The notes beneath the pieces are model-generated. The model was not told the origin of the DNA and ran no database searches. It was given only the letters and a program-made list of their open reading frames with translations. Shown piece after piece: positions 16,506 through 24,932 of a stretch of DNA of 29,166 nucleotides. The stretch's first letter is position 1. Each line of letters opens with the position of its first letter. The DNA is from JACJYC01 sp964558465. GTDB lineage: Bacteria; Bacteroidota; Bacteroidia; Chitinophagales; Saprospiraceae. The translations under genes were made by a program, and so were the position numbers. Where the stretch lies: positions 1 to 29,166 of the forward strand of contig CAZLEF010000092.1 of assembly GCA_964558465.1 (NCBI GenBank). Direction: 5' to 3'.

Positions 16506-17435
16506 TTATATGCCCATGCGGCTTCTTTTGACCAGGTAGGCCTGAAGGATCTGGCGAAACCCTGTATTGATATCGGCTTCCACAAAATCGATCTGGTATT
16601 GCAGGCATTTGAATTTCAGATCCTGCATAAATTTTGCCATTTGTTCCACATAATGTTCCTTGACCTGGTTGGGCTGGAGCCGTACTTTTTCCCCGGACTC
16701 CATGTCGATAAAGATATAGGGGCGGTTTTCAAAATTAAAATCGAGTTCCTTCGATTTATCGGTGACATGGAACAGGATAACCTCGTGTTTGTTGTGTTTA
16801 AGGTGTTGCAGGGCTGAAAAAAGGTGTTCCGCCGAGTCGTAGGATTCCATCATGTCGCTGAAAATAATGACCAGAGAGCGTTTATGGATGCTGTCGGCAA
16901 CCTGGTGCAATGCCTTTGCTGCGGCTGTCGTTTTGTTCAATTCGGGTTGCCGGATCAATTGTTCCAGGTGAGACAGCATCAGGCGATAATGCGACGTACT
17001 GCTCTTGCAACGGGTATGTTGGCGCACCGATTCGTCAAAAATGCTCAGACCGTAAGCGTCCCTTTGTTTCATGAGCATATTCATGAGCGCTGCGGCGGCG
17101 AGGGCAGAGAATTGGAGTTTGTTCATTTTGAACGGACCGGTTTTGGGATTTTCCGGGTAATACATCGAGGAAGATCCATCGATCACGATCTGGCAACGGA
17201 GGTTGGTTTCTTCTTCAAACCGTTTGACGAACAATTTATCGGTCCGGGCATATACTTTCCAGTCAATATTCCGGGTGGATTCTCCCTGGTTATAGATCCT
17301 GTGTTCGGCAAACTCGACGGAGAACCCGTGGAAAGGGCTTTTGTGAAGGCCGATGATAAAGCCCTCGACCACTTGCCGTGCAAGCAGCTCCAGGTTGCCG
17401 AGGTCGCGGATCTCAAGGTTATCTAATAAGTTCAT
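16506..17435 (-). CDS. DUF58 domain protein (vWA-like, MoxR-associated type)
   Basis: 309 residues. The DUF58 signature is clear in GESTRNIDWKVYARTDKLFV (about 52-71), followed by a vWA-like metal-ion site region (VIDGSSSMYYP, about 90-100, DxSxS) and LVIIFSDMMESYDS. No membrane segment is present, so this is the soluble form of the family. DUF58 proteins usually sit beside a MoxR AAA+ ATPase and in Bacteroidota belong to Bat-like clusters; no MoxR gene is within the window. It lies 17 nt before PPK2 in the same direction, with a hairpin terminator between it and trxA. Confidence 0.9.
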   Translation of the reverse strand: MNLLDNLEIRDLGNLELLARQVVEGFIIGLHKSPFHGFSVEFAEHRIYNQGESTRNIDWKVYARTDKLFVKRFEEETNLRCQIVIDGSSSMYYPENPKTGPFKMNKLQFSALAAAALMNMLMKQRDAYGLSIFDESVRQHTRCKSSTSHYRLMLSHLEQLIRQPELNKTTAAAKALHQVADSIHKRSLVIIFSDMMESYDSAEHLFSALQHLKHNKHEVILFHVTDKSKELDFNFENRPYIFIDMESGEKVRLQPNQVKEHYVEQMAKFMQDLKFKCLQYQIDFVEADINTGFRQILQAYLVKRSRMGI

Positions 17436-17455
17436 GGTTGTTTAAATAATGATAA

Positions 17456-17488
17456 AGCCCTTGTTCAGGACTATCCTCAACAAGGGCT
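17456..17488 (-). terminator. Hairpin terminator between trxA and DUF58
   Basis: Read on the minus strand, AGCCCTTGTT (17488-17479) pairs with AACAAGGGCT (17465-17456). The 13-nt loop holds a further 4-bp stem (AGGA/TCCT). A T-rich but interrupted stretch (TTATCATTATTT) follows. It would end trxA transcripts or reduce read-through into DUF58. Confidence 0.6.
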
Positions 17489-17514
17489 GCAAAGTATCTA
17501 AAAAATCCGGTATA

Positions 17515-17832
17515 TCAAAGATGAGCCTGGATTTTATCCGCCAGGATCTGCTTGGTGGCGTAGCCGATATGCCTTTCCACGACTTCTCCGTTTTTCAGAA
17601 TCAGGATGGTTGGGATGTTGCGGATGCCGAATTTGAAAGAAATTTCGGGATTGTCATCCACATTAACCTTACCTACCAGGGCTTTGCCGTCATATTCTTT
17701 GGACAATTCCTCAATAATGGGGCTGATCGCCCTGCAGGGACCACACCATTCTGCCCAGAAATCAACAACAGTCACTCCGCTCTTTTCGGCGACGGACGTC
17801 TGGAAATTGTTATCAGTGAATTCGAAAGCCAT
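17515..17832 (-). CDS. trxA: Thioredoxin
   Basis: 105-residue cytosolic thioredoxin, the standard length. The redox motif WCGPC lies at about 29-33 within VVDFWAEWCGPCRAISPIIE, and the cis-Pro lies in IRNIPTILILKNGE (about 75). It reduces protein disulfides and is itself reduced by thioredoxin reductase. There is no signal peptide, so it is not the periplasmic resA/tlpA type. It is the first gene of the minus-strand group and is divergent from DUF3810. A terminator-like hairpin follows it. Confidence 0.96.
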   Translation of the reverse strand: MAFEFTDNNFQTSVAEKSGVTVVDFWAEWCGPCRAISPIIEELSKEYDGKALVGKVNVDDNPEISFKFGIRNIPTILILKNGEVVERHIGYATKQILADKIQAHL

Positions 17833-17915
17833 TACTTATTGTGTTTATGGTTTATCAATGAATTAAAACCTCTTTCTAAACAGTTTTGACTGGGTAAGGG
17901 TTCGAAAGTAACGCT

Positions 17916-17923
17916 TAAATTTG
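17916..17923 (+). promoter_or_regulatory. -7 promoter box for the DUF3810 gene
   Basis: TAAATTTG matches TAnnTTTG, 54 nt before the ATG at 17978. A TTTTG at 17884-17888 is further away (27 nt) than the usual -33 spacing. A TTG that could start an extended reading frame at 17921 lies inside this box, which favours the ATG at 17978. Confidence 0.5.
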
Positions 17924-17977
17924 TCCGGATCAGGACATGCGCAGTTTTCAGGCTGCAAAATTAAGGAAATTGTCAAA

Positions 17978-19048
17978 ATGAAAAAACGAGAATTGTTTTG
18001 GATTGTTCTTGCCGTCAGCACCTTGATTTTGCGCTGGGTTGCCTCGCCTTTTGTTATAGAACGTTTTTACAGCAGGGGTTTGTTCCAATTGGTCCGGATT
18101 TTTATTGATTTTGTTTTGTCGTGGTCGCCCATTCCCTTGATTTACGTGTTTTTTACAACCTTGATCTGGTATTTGATCCGGGTTTGGCGGCGAAGGGATA
18201 AAACCAGAAGCCTGGGCCGGGTTGTTGTAAGGGCCGGCGGACGTTTTTTTGAAGCTATAGGAGTGTTGATTGTCGGATTTTTCTGGCTTTGGGGTTTTAA
18301 TTACGGCCGGATCCCGGTAGAATCGGCGCTGGAATTAAAGACTGCGCCTTTGACGCTCAAAGATATTGAACTGGAGATGCGGACAACGGCCCTTGAAATG
18401 GCGCTCACCAGAGCGTCGATCCCCGGAAGAGACAGCATAGCACTGGAACGGAAGGATTTTCCGGTCCGGTTGGAAGACCACCTGCGCGACCGCCTGGAAA
18501 GGGTGCTGGCCGGTCACGCGTACCCGGTCGGAGGCAGGGTCCGGGCGCGGTTGTTGCACCCCAAAGGCATCTTTCTCCGTTTCAGTTCGTCGGGGCTGTA
18601 CTTCCCCTTTACCGGGGAGGGGCATGTGGATGCCGGTCTGGCCGCGCTTCAGTGGCCGCCTACCATGGCGCATGAATTGGCGCACGGCTATGGCTTCGGC
18701 GACGAAGGAGTCTGTAATTTCTGGGCTTACCTGGCTTGCCTGGAATCGGAGGATCCTGCAGTGGTCTATTCAGGTCAATTGGCCTACTACCGCTCGCTGG
18801 CAGCCCATTTTCTGGCTTATAAACCGGAGGACTACCGCTTGTTCAGGGATTCGCTGCCGGCAGGAATTGTAGCTGACCTGGAGGCGATCAACGCTAATTT
18901 GCTGGCCTATCCCGATATCATGCCCCGGGCGCGGGATGTCGCCTATAACGCCTATCTGAAAGCCCAGGGCATCGAGGAAGGCATGCTGAATTATAACAGG
19001 GTTCTGATGCTGGTCAAAGCTTGGAAGGAAAAAAAGGAGAAAGGGTAA
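17978..19048 (+). CDS. DUF3810 membrane protein with zinc-metalloprotease motif
   Basis: 356 residues. Three membrane segments lie in the first about 115 residues (LFWIVLAVSTLIL; LIYVFFTTLIWYLI; AIGVLIVGFFWLWGF). A soluble domain follows with HELAHGYGFGDEGVCNFWAY, an HExxH motif with a downstream Glu, as in gluzincin-type metallopeptidases. DUF3810 proteins are typical of Bacteroidota and have no assigned role that I know of. The ATG is preceded by AAGGAAAT, a possible Shine-Dalgarno sequence about 9 nt upstream. The gene stands alone, between divergent trxA and convergent lipase. Protease activity is inferred from the motif only. Confidence 0.88.
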   Translation: MKKRELFWIVLAVSTLILRWVASPFVIERFYSRGLFQLVRIFIDFVLSWSPIPLIYVFFTTLIWYLIRVWRRRDKTRSLGRVVVRAGGRFFEAIGVLIVGFFWLWGFNYGRIPVESALELKTAPLTLKDIELEMRTTALEMALTRASIPGRDSIALERKDFPVRLEDHLRDRLERVLAGHAYPVGGRVRARLLHPKGIFLRFSSSGLYFPFTGEGHVDAGLAALQWPPTMAHELAHGYGFGDEGVCNFWAYLACLESEDPAVVYSGQLAYYRSLAAHFLAYKPEDYRLFRDSLPAGIVADLEAINANLLAYPDIMPRARDVAYNAYLKAQGIEEGMLNYNRVLMLVKAWKEKKEKG

Positions 19049-19118
19049 GGTTGTCGGTTTGTGAACTTTGTGATTCCCTTGTGCCCTTGTGTTTAAAATA
19101 AGGCGCAGTTCGGGATGA

Positions 19119-19955
19119 TCATGAAAGCGGAAACCGGGCCTTTAACCACTCCAGGATGGTATTCAGAACGGCTTCTTTTTCGAATTCATTGTGGATTTCA
19201 TGATAAAGTCCGCTCCAGATCTTCAGGGTGACGTCGCCTTTGACCCGGCTTGCGAATGCCTTTGTTGCAGAAGGGGAGGTGATCTGGTCTTGTTCGCCGT
19301 GCATCAGCAATAACGGCGCCGGGAAGGCGCCGGCATAACTATTTAAAAATTCTCCGGACTCCAGCATGCTCAGCCCGGTTTCGGTCGTTACCCGGTCATG
19401 TACCAGGGGGTCGGCGATGTACGCCTTTCCAACCTCGGGATCCGTGGACAAATGGGCCGGATTCAATCCATTGGGCTGAGAAAAGGAAGGCATGAGTCGC
19501 CGGGTCAGTTTGCCGATGAAAACCTTGAAGCCGGGCGGCTTAAAGGCCAGTTGTATCCAGGGGCCGGTTGAAATGACGGCTTTAATTTTTCCGGGTTTTT
19601 TCAGGAGGTAATTCAGTACCAGGTTTCCACCCTGGCTATGGCCGTAAAGGACCAAAGGAACACCCGGATAGCGGCTTTCTGCCTGTTCGATCAGTTGGCC
19701 AATCTCCTCCAGCAGAAGATCGTAGTACTGGGTATGCCCCCGTTTCCCCCCGGAAGCGCCGTGGCCGCTCCGATCGTAGCCGATAACGGCGATTTGATGC
19801 CTGGCAAAAAATGCGGCAACATGTTCATACCGGCCGATATGCTCACCAAAACCATGGACCAGGCATACAACCAGGTTCGGGTTGGCGACAGGCCAATGTC
19901 TGCCTGCAATTTTGAAACCGGTGGTGTTTTTCCAGGAGAAATTTTCGGATGTCAT
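19119..19955 (-). CDS. Alpha/beta hydrolase, monoacylglycerol lipase/lysophospholipase-like
   Basis: 278-residue Hydrolase_4 (lysophospholipase) family enzyme. The oxyanion-hole region is CLVHGFGEHIGRYEHVA (about 31-47), the nucleophile is Ser107 in YGHSQGG, the acid is probably Asp in LLMHGEQDQITS, and the catalytic His is in GLYHEIHNE. The likely substrate is monoacylglycerol or lysophospholipid, releasing a fatty acid. No signal peptide or membrane segment is seen. It is third in a tight operon: its ATG overlaps the stop of the 502-residue hydrolase by one base (TGATG), so translation is probably coupled. Being linked to a CHAT-domain protein raises the possibility that it is a membrane-damaging effector, but it could equally be an ordinary lipid enzyme. 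Confidence 0.88.
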   Translation of the reverse strand: MTSENFSWKNTTGFKIAGRHWPVANPNLVVCLVHGFGEHIGRYEHVAAFFARHQIAVIGYDRSGHGASGGKRGHTQYYDLLLEEIGQLIEQAESRYPGVPLVLYGHSQGGNLVLNYLLKKPGKIKAVISTGPWIQLAFKPPGFKVFIGKLTRRLMPSFSQPNGLNPAHLSTDPEVGKAYIADPLVHDRVTTETGLSMLESGEFLNSYAGAFPAPLLLMHGEQDQITSPSATKAFASRVKGDVTLKIWSGLYHEIHNEFEKEAVLNTILEWLKARFPLS

Positions 19956-21463
19956 CAGTTTGCACTCAGCCAGTTGAACAATTGTTTGTTGACCAGCTCG
20001 TTATCAAAATAATTCAGGTGGTTGATATCGGTATCCAGGTCAAAAACCTTTTTCCGGGAATCGTCAATCGGGAAACAAGGGGCCATCGGTTCGGTTTCGA
20101 AACAGCCTTTGGTCGGGACGACCATATCGCTGTCCTCGCCAAATACCTCGCTGAGCGCCTTCATGATCAGTCGCTTGCCAAACCGTGCCAACAGGTTGTT
20201 ATCCTGAGGGACATACCGGGCGCCGATGGCGTAATACTCCGTTCCGGGAGCGGGGCAGCCGTTCAGTTTCTGGAGAAATTCGCCCCCGGGCAACATGGAT
20301 TGCAAACCCGGCAAACCTTTGAGCACGCCGGAGGCAGCCACTTTGACAAAGGTGATGAGCGCCTCCATCGTGATGGTGAACGGATTATCGGGCAGATCGG
20401 TCAGCATATTGGTATAGGAATCGATCAGTTTGAGCCAGTTCTCCTTGTTGGTCAGGATAGTGCCGTTGTGGGGGCCCGCCACAAAAATGGCCCTGCGAAT
20501 CTTGATGCTTTTATCCGTGGGGTTGATCTCATCCAATCGCTCGGTCAGTTCACGGCCCACCAAACCACCCCTGCTGTGGGTAATGATGTCCAGGTCGAGG
20601 TTTTTGACGTCCGGCGGCAGCATTTTGATCATTTCCTCCACGTTGCGGGTAGGGCTGTGGTGCAGGCTGGGATGGTTGAAGGCAAAAATCCGGCCGCCAT
20701 AGAGCTCTGCCAGCTTTTCCATCCAAAGGCTGTTGATCAGTCCCTCGTATGCGATCTGCCCTGCGCTGAAAGTGCCGTGCAGCAACAGCAGCGCTCTCCC
20801 GCTTTTGATGTTTTCCCACGGAATATCGCCGCCAAATAATTTGGGCTGGACATAATGCAGGCCATATGGCCGTTTTTTCTCTTCCCAGTTTTTTACCAGC
20901 GTACCGGCGGCCAGTTCGGCCAGCGGGTCGATCAGCCAGGCGAATACCTTGATGGTGCGGCGAATGCCTTTGGTGATGGCGCCCCGTGTTTTGTTTTCTT
21001 CGTCAGGCGGCAGTTCGGCGCCTTCCCGCGGGATATTAAACTGAAAACCTGCGTCGTCCTTCCGGTCCGGCCAGATCCACCGGGATTCTCCGTTTTCATC
21101 GGTATAAAGGATGGCCTGTTCCATATTTGACCGGGTCTTTGGGGTTGCCAGTACCATGGCCGCTTCACCTTTGGCGGTGGTTGCCTTTAATCCGCCCGAA
21201 CGGGTAGCTGTATCTTTGGCCAGTTTATTTTCGTCGCTGACGACCTCGATCTCAAATTGTTTGAGCAGAAAGGTATCCGAGTCTTTGCTGGCGTTCAGCC
21301 AGTTTTGATGGTTGCGATCCTTGGCGCCTCCGCCCCGGGTGGTCTGTTCCTCCTTATCCAGTTCCTTGATCTTGCCTTTCAGCCCCGGAGCATGGAGGGA
21401 ATAATTGGAAGTGGAGATCTGTATGGGGGCGGCGCTTCCGCTGAGTTGTGTTTCAAATGCCAT
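19955..21463 (-). CDS. Large alpha/beta hydrolase (lipase/PGAP1-like), partner of the CHAT protein
   Basis: 502 residues. Residues 1-220 are polar and poorly ordered in the first half (many Lys, Glu, Gly, Thr), with no recognised domain. Residues about 222-502 are an alpha/beta hydrolase: LLLLHGTFSAG (225-235) forms the oxyanion region, Ser297 in ITHSRGG is the nucleophile, Asp446 in EDSDMVVP is the likely acid, and His482 in DINHLNYF is the likely base. HGTFS and THSRGGLVGREL resemble PGAP1/triacylglycerol-lipase relatives. No signal peptide is seen. It starts 2 nt after the CHAT gene stop and overlaps the next lipase gene by one base. The long N-terminus is a candidate regulatory or pro-region. 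Fold is confident; substrate unknown. Confidence 0.82.
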   Translation of the reverse strand: MAFETQLSGSAAPIQISTSNYSLHAPGLKGKIKELDKEEQTTRGGGAKDRNHQNWLNASKDSDTFLLKQFEIEVVSDENKLAKDTATRSGGLKATTAKGEAAMVLATPKTRSNMEQAILYTDENGESRWIWPDRKDDAGFQFNIPREGAELPPDEENKTRGAITKGIRRTIKVFAWLIDPLAELAAGTLVKNWEEKKRPYGLHYVQPKLFGGDIPWENIKSGRALLLLHGTFSAGQIAYEGLINSLWMEKLAELYGGRIFAFNHPSLHHSPTRNVEEMIKMLPPDVKNLDLDIITHSRGGLVGRELTERLDEINPTDKSIKIRRAIFVAGPHNGTILTNKENWLKLIDSYTNMLTDLPDNPFTITMEALITFVKVAASGVLKGLPGLQSMLPGGEFLQKLNGCPAPGTEYYAIGARYVPQDNNLLARFGKRLIMKALSEVFGEDSDMVVPTKGCFETEPMAPCFPIDDSRKKVFDLDTDINHLNYFDNELVNKQLFNWLSAN

Positions 21464-21465
21464 GA

Positions 21466-23439
21466 CTAATTTGATTTTTTTAATTTAAGTGCCGGATGAC
21501 CGTAATAGATATAGGCCAGTTGGGTAAGGGAGTCTTCGAATTTGAACCCTCTCCGGAGTTCAAGCAAAACCTCGCCCACCGGCCGGCCTTTCCCTAAGGT
21601 TTCCTGATAAAAACTTTCGCTGAAGGGCCTGGCAACGACGTCGTGAACGTTCCAGAGCGGCGCCAGAAAACCCAGCACGCCTTTGGTCAGGACGACACCC
21701 GGAAAGCCGCTGGCCTGCCCGAGCGTACTGCCTGCAGTGCCCACCTGGCAGGCATTGAGGAACAAAAAGGCAATGGCCGGGGCGTCGCCGCAAAAGTAGG
21801 GCCCAAAAAGACTCTCTGCCGTGAGGTCGCCGTCTTCCAGCGCCAGCAACTGTTCATCCAGATCAGGTTTGCTGAAGCCGTGCAGCGCCATATGCATCAG
21901 GTGACCCGGCAGGGGAGGGGTGGCGCCGGTCAGATTCAGCAAATCGTTCTTTTTTGCCGGGACCTCCAGGGCGTTAAAAGATTGCATCAGAAATTTTTTC
22001 TCGGCGATGGCTTCTTCCAGCGGATTGTGCGAGGAATCCGGCGGATAATCAGCTGCCATGGCGGAAAACCGGCGAATGACAAGCCCGGTTGGCGGATTGC
22101 CGGTTACCCGGTCGCTTGCCCACCACCTGCCGATCTGGGTCTGGAGGTGCAGGAAAGGCTCGATGCCGGGTTCCAACCGCAAGTCGGGGTGGTACGCCAG
22201 TTCCCAGGGAATATACGCTTCATCGGTCAGGATCAGCACTTTGGGTGTTTTGCCGATGGCTTGCCGGACATCTTTGAGCGCGTCAAAAAATTCCGGCGGA
22301 ATATGGTCGGCAATGGCCTGGCCGAGGGTTCGCAGCGCGTTGTAGGCTGCCCGGCCTTTATATCCTTCCCTGGCCAGTTCCTTGCCGAGTTTGGCTGCAA
22401 ATTCCCGGGTATTGTCGATCCTGATCTCGGCATCCAGGTCAATCGGCGGTTTGCGGGCCTTGATGATCCAGCGCAATTTTTTGGCCACATTGTCCCAGTG
22501 AATGGCAACCAGAAGGTCGATTGCCTCTTCCTCAAACGAGATTTCCGGCAAACTGATCTGGCAGCGTCCTGAAGGCGTTTCTCCGGCCGGAGCAGGGCCT
22601 GCAGGCTGTTGTCCTACCGGAATGGTCCGGGTAGCCAGCCCCACCAATTGCCCCTTGAAAGTGTAAATGGCCGTGAGGGATACTTCTTTGGCGCCTGCGA
22701 TGGCTTTACATTTGAAGGTGACTTTGGTGTCCAAATCCAGCGGGAGCAATTTTTCTGTTTTATTCAGCACTTCGGCGCCGTTGGGCATGAGTTTGACCGA
22801 CAAAAAATCCGTGGGCGCCGCAGAAGGAATATCGATCCCCATTACATTGGTGAGGCCCGCGTCGGCTTCCTTTGCAAAGCCGATATCGATTGAAAATTCG
22901 GCTTCCGGCGCCAGGTTGCCGGGGTTGCTGATGGATGGATAGGCCTTGAATGGGGCGCCCTCCATTTCCTCCGGTTCGACGCCGGCTTCATCCGGAACAT
23001 TCCGGTCTCCGCCTCTTCCCGGCTCTTCCGACGGTGGGGGCGGAGGAGGAGGTGGAGGAGGAGGCGGAGGCGGGGGTTCTTCACTTTTTGGGACATAATC
23101 GTAGGTGATGAACCCAACAGGAGCGCCATTTTGCAACACTACGTAACGGTCGTTTACCGCTTTGGTCACGCTTTCGGTAGAGTCGATGGTATCGGTCCTT
23201 CCCGATTCGTGCAGATCGAAAGCATCCATCAGGATCCGGTCCGGGGGGGAATTTTCAAGTCGCTCCAGCGCCCACTCATAGGGGAAAAGATAAAAAAAGC
23301 GGCCAAAACTTTCCTGCCGGTCTACGATGACATGCGAAAAGAAATGCGGGGCGTTTTGCCAGGTTGCCCAGGCCTCCGCTACGGTCTGGCGGGCAAACAA
23401 CAGAAGATAATCGGTGTAGGCAAGGGTCTTTACGGTCAT
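21466..23439 (-). CDS. CHAT-domain protein (caspase-like) with polyproline linker
   Basis: 657 residues. Order: an unrecognised N-terminal domain (about 1-118) ending with a beta-hairpin-like VVLQNGAPVGFITYDYVP; a run of 15 prolines (122-136) in an acidic linker; a beta-rich, probably Ig-like domain (about 175-285); and a C-terminal CHAT domain (about 300-657). The catalytic dyad reads as His520 (HLMHMALHG) and Cys564 (FLFLNACQVG), at the expected spacing. SGFPGVVLTKGVLGFLAPLW and FYQETLGKGRPVGEVLLEL follow, as in other CHAT proteases. CHAT proteins act in several bacterial defence or death systems. No signal peptide or membrane segment is seen, so it is predicted cytosolic. It is first in a three-gene operon with two lipase-fold enzymes and is divergent from two exported toroid proteins. 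Confidence 0.88.
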   Translation of the reverse strand: MTVKTLAYTDYLLLFARQTVAEAWATWQNAPHFFSHVIVDRQESFGRFFYLFPYEWALERLENSPPDRILMDAFDLHESGRTDTIDSTESVTKAVNDRYVVLQNGAPVGFITYDYVPKSEEPPPPPPPPPPPPPPPSEEPGRGGDRNVPDEAGVEPEEMEGAPFKAYPSISNPGNLAPEAEFSIDIGFAKEADAGLTNVMGIDIPSAAPTDFLSVKLMPNGAEVLNKTEKLLPLDLDTKVTFKCKAIAGAKEVSLTAIYTFKGQLVGLATRTIPVGQQPAGPAPAGETPSGRCQISLPEISFEEEAIDLLVAIHWDNVAKKLRWIIKARKPPIDLDAEIRIDNTREFAAKLGKELAREGYKGRAAYNALRTLGQAIADHIPPEFFDALKDVRQAIGKTPKVLILTDEAYIPWELAYHPDLRLEPGIEPFLHLQTQIGRWWASDRVTGNPPTGLVIRRFSAMAADYPPDSSHNPLEEAIAEKKFLMQSFNALEVPAKKNDLLNLTGATPPLPGHLMHMALHGFSKPDLDEQLLALEDGDLTAESLFGPYFCGDAPAIAFLFLNACQVGTAGSTLGQASGFPGVVLTKGVLGFLAPLWNVHDVVARPFSESFYQETLGKGRPVGEVLLELRRGFKFEDSLTQLAYIYYGHPALKLKKSN

Positions 23440-23554
23440 TTTTTGGGGATTTTGCCGGAAAAGTAAAAAAAAATCTGTTGGGTTTGAAAAAAAACAAGCT
23501 TTATGATGTGCATTTTTTACCAGGGGTGCATCCTTTACCTAAAACCATATCACC

Positions 23555-24850
23555 ATGAAAACAGCCAAGATCTTTTTTCTATCCTTTTTTTCACTAACCC
23601 TGCTCTCCCTGATCTGTCTTACTTATGCTACCGTGGAATACGGAAGAACCGAAAAACCTCGCCTGGGTAATTTCCCGATTCATGAAGCCCGTTTTGCCGG
23701 CCAGGCTCGTCCGGTTTCCTGGGATTTCAAAACCCCGGATGAGGTTAAACCGATGCCGGAATACCTGGTGAAAGGCCTGCAATGGCTGGCAGAGGCCCAG
23801 GCGCCAAATGGCGGATGGGGCGCCGGGCAACACGCTGCCCAGGACGTTATGGATCCGCATTCCGTTTCTGTCGACCCTGCTACCACGGCTTTTGTCGGTA
23901 TGGCGCTGCTGAGAAGCGGCAGCACTCCTTTCGAGGGCATTTACAGCGAACAGTTGAATAAAGCCGTCGAATATCTGCTGCGGGCAGTGGATCAGGCGCC
24001 GGCAGACCATATCAATCTGACGAACCTGACGGGCACACAACCCCAGCAAAAACTGGGACAAAATATCGACGTAGCCATGACGGCTCAGTTTTTTTCACGG
24101 CTTGTTCCTTATCTCCAAAATGACCAGGCCCTCTCAGCCAGAGTTAATAAAGCGCTCGATTTTTGTGTGTCCCGGCTGCAAAACACCCAACTGGCCGATG
24201 GAAGTTGGAATACCGCAGGCTGGGCGCCGGTATTAAATTCCGCTATGGCCAACAATGCCCTGGAATTGGCGCAGCAGGCAGGCCGGCCCATCGACGAGGT
24301 AAAGCTGGATGCATCCCGGAACTACCAGGCCGGCAATATCGACACCCGTTCCGGCGAAGTGGCTTCGGGCAGTGCGGCCGGCATCTCGCTTTATGCCGTG
24401 GCCAGTTCGCAAAGGGCTACTGCAAAAAAAGCCAAAGAGGCCGAACAAATCATGGAAAAGGCGGCCCCTGAAGACCGGCCGAAGACCGAAGAGGACGCCC
24501 AGGCCCGACTTGAATCCAAGGGAATTTCAAAAAGAGAGGCAAAGGATCTGGCAAAAGCCTATGTAACCAACCAGGTAGCCGCTGATAAACTTCAGGATGA
24601 CGACGTTTTGAGCGGCTTTGGGAATAACGGCGGAGAGGAATTCCTGAGTTATATGATGAGCAGCGAAAGTCTGGTACCCGCAGGCGGCAAACCCTGGGAC
24701 GACTGGCATGCCAAAATGAGCAAATTATTTTCCGGGATACAGAACCCAAACGGAAGCTGGAGCGGCCACCATTGCATTACCAGCCCGGTTTTCTGCACCG
24801 CAGCGGTGGTGATGACCCTTACGGCCGACCGGGACCCGGAAACCAAATGA
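23555..24850 (+). CDS. Exported prenyltransferase/squalene-oxidase-repeat (alpha/alpha toroid) protein
   Basis: 431 residues with an N-terminal signal peptide or anchor (about 5-27; FFLSFFSLTLLSLICLTYA). Toroid repeats with the QW-like G-x-W pattern are visible: KGLQWLAEAQAPNGGWG (about 75-90), QNTQLADGSWNTAGW (about 208-222) and FSGIQNPNGSWSGHH (about 394-408). A charged, lysine/glutamate-rich helical insertion lies at about 288-350. Such folds occur in terpenoid cyclases, prenyltransferases and thioester proteins. The cyclase DxDD motif is not seen, so the fold may serve binding rather than catalysis. It starts 115 nt from the divergent CHAT gene and is followed, 82 nt on, by a second toroid gene. 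Confidence 0.8.
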   Translation: MKTAKIFFLSFFSLTLLSLICLTYATVEYGRTEKPRLGNFPIHEARFAGQARPVSWDFKTPDEVKPMPEYLVKGLQWLAEAQAPNGGWGAGQHAAQDVMDPHSVSVDPATTAFVGMALLRSGSTPFEGIYSEQLNKAVEYLLRAVDQAPADHINLTNLTGTQPQQKLGQNIDVAMTAQFFSRLVPYLQNDQALSARVNKALDFCVSRLQNTQLADGSWNTAGWAPVLNSAMANNALELAQQAGRPIDEVKLDASRNYQAGNIDTRSGEVASGSAAGISLYAVASSQRATAKKAKEAEQIMEKAAPEDRPKTEEDAQARLESKGISKREAKDLAKAYVTNQVAADKLQDDDVLSGFGNNGGEEFLSYMMSSESLVPAGGKPWDDWHAKMSKLFSGIQNPNGSWSGHHCITSPVFCTAAVVMTLTADRDPETK

Positions 24851-24871
24851 CCGTTTGTGGGTGTTTCAGGG

Positions 24872-24889
24872 CGCAACCTCGAAGTTGCG
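24872..24889. repeat. Small hairpin between the two toroid genes
   Basis: CGCAAC (24872-24877) pairs with GTTGCG (24884-24889) around a 6-nt loop in the 82-nt gap between the toroid genes. Only GGTTTG follows, so it is not a clear terminator. Confidence 0.35.
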
Positions 24890-24932
24890 GGTTTGAAAAG
24901 CAACAGGATTTAAAAAATTCACAAAAAAAAAC

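Noticed and set aside
17921..17977. TTG start that would lengthen the DUF3810 protein by 19 residues
   Set aside because: The TTG lies inside a TAnnTTTG promoter box; the ATG at 17978 is followed by a typical membrane-protein N-terminus.
19949..20839. Plus-strand open frame of 296 codons opposite the 502-residue hydrolase
   Set aside because: The opposite strand carries the catalytic motifs of an alpha/beta hydrolase; this frame is a shadow.
21643..22572. Plus-strand open frame of 309 codons opposite the CHAT gene
   Set aside because: Antisense to the CHAT catalytic domain; the translation lacks any family signature.
23440..23554. Clear divergent promoters between the CHAT and toroid genes
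   Set aside because: Only near matches (for example TACTTTTC on the minus strand at 23465-23458) without a properly placed -33 box; not strong enough to list.
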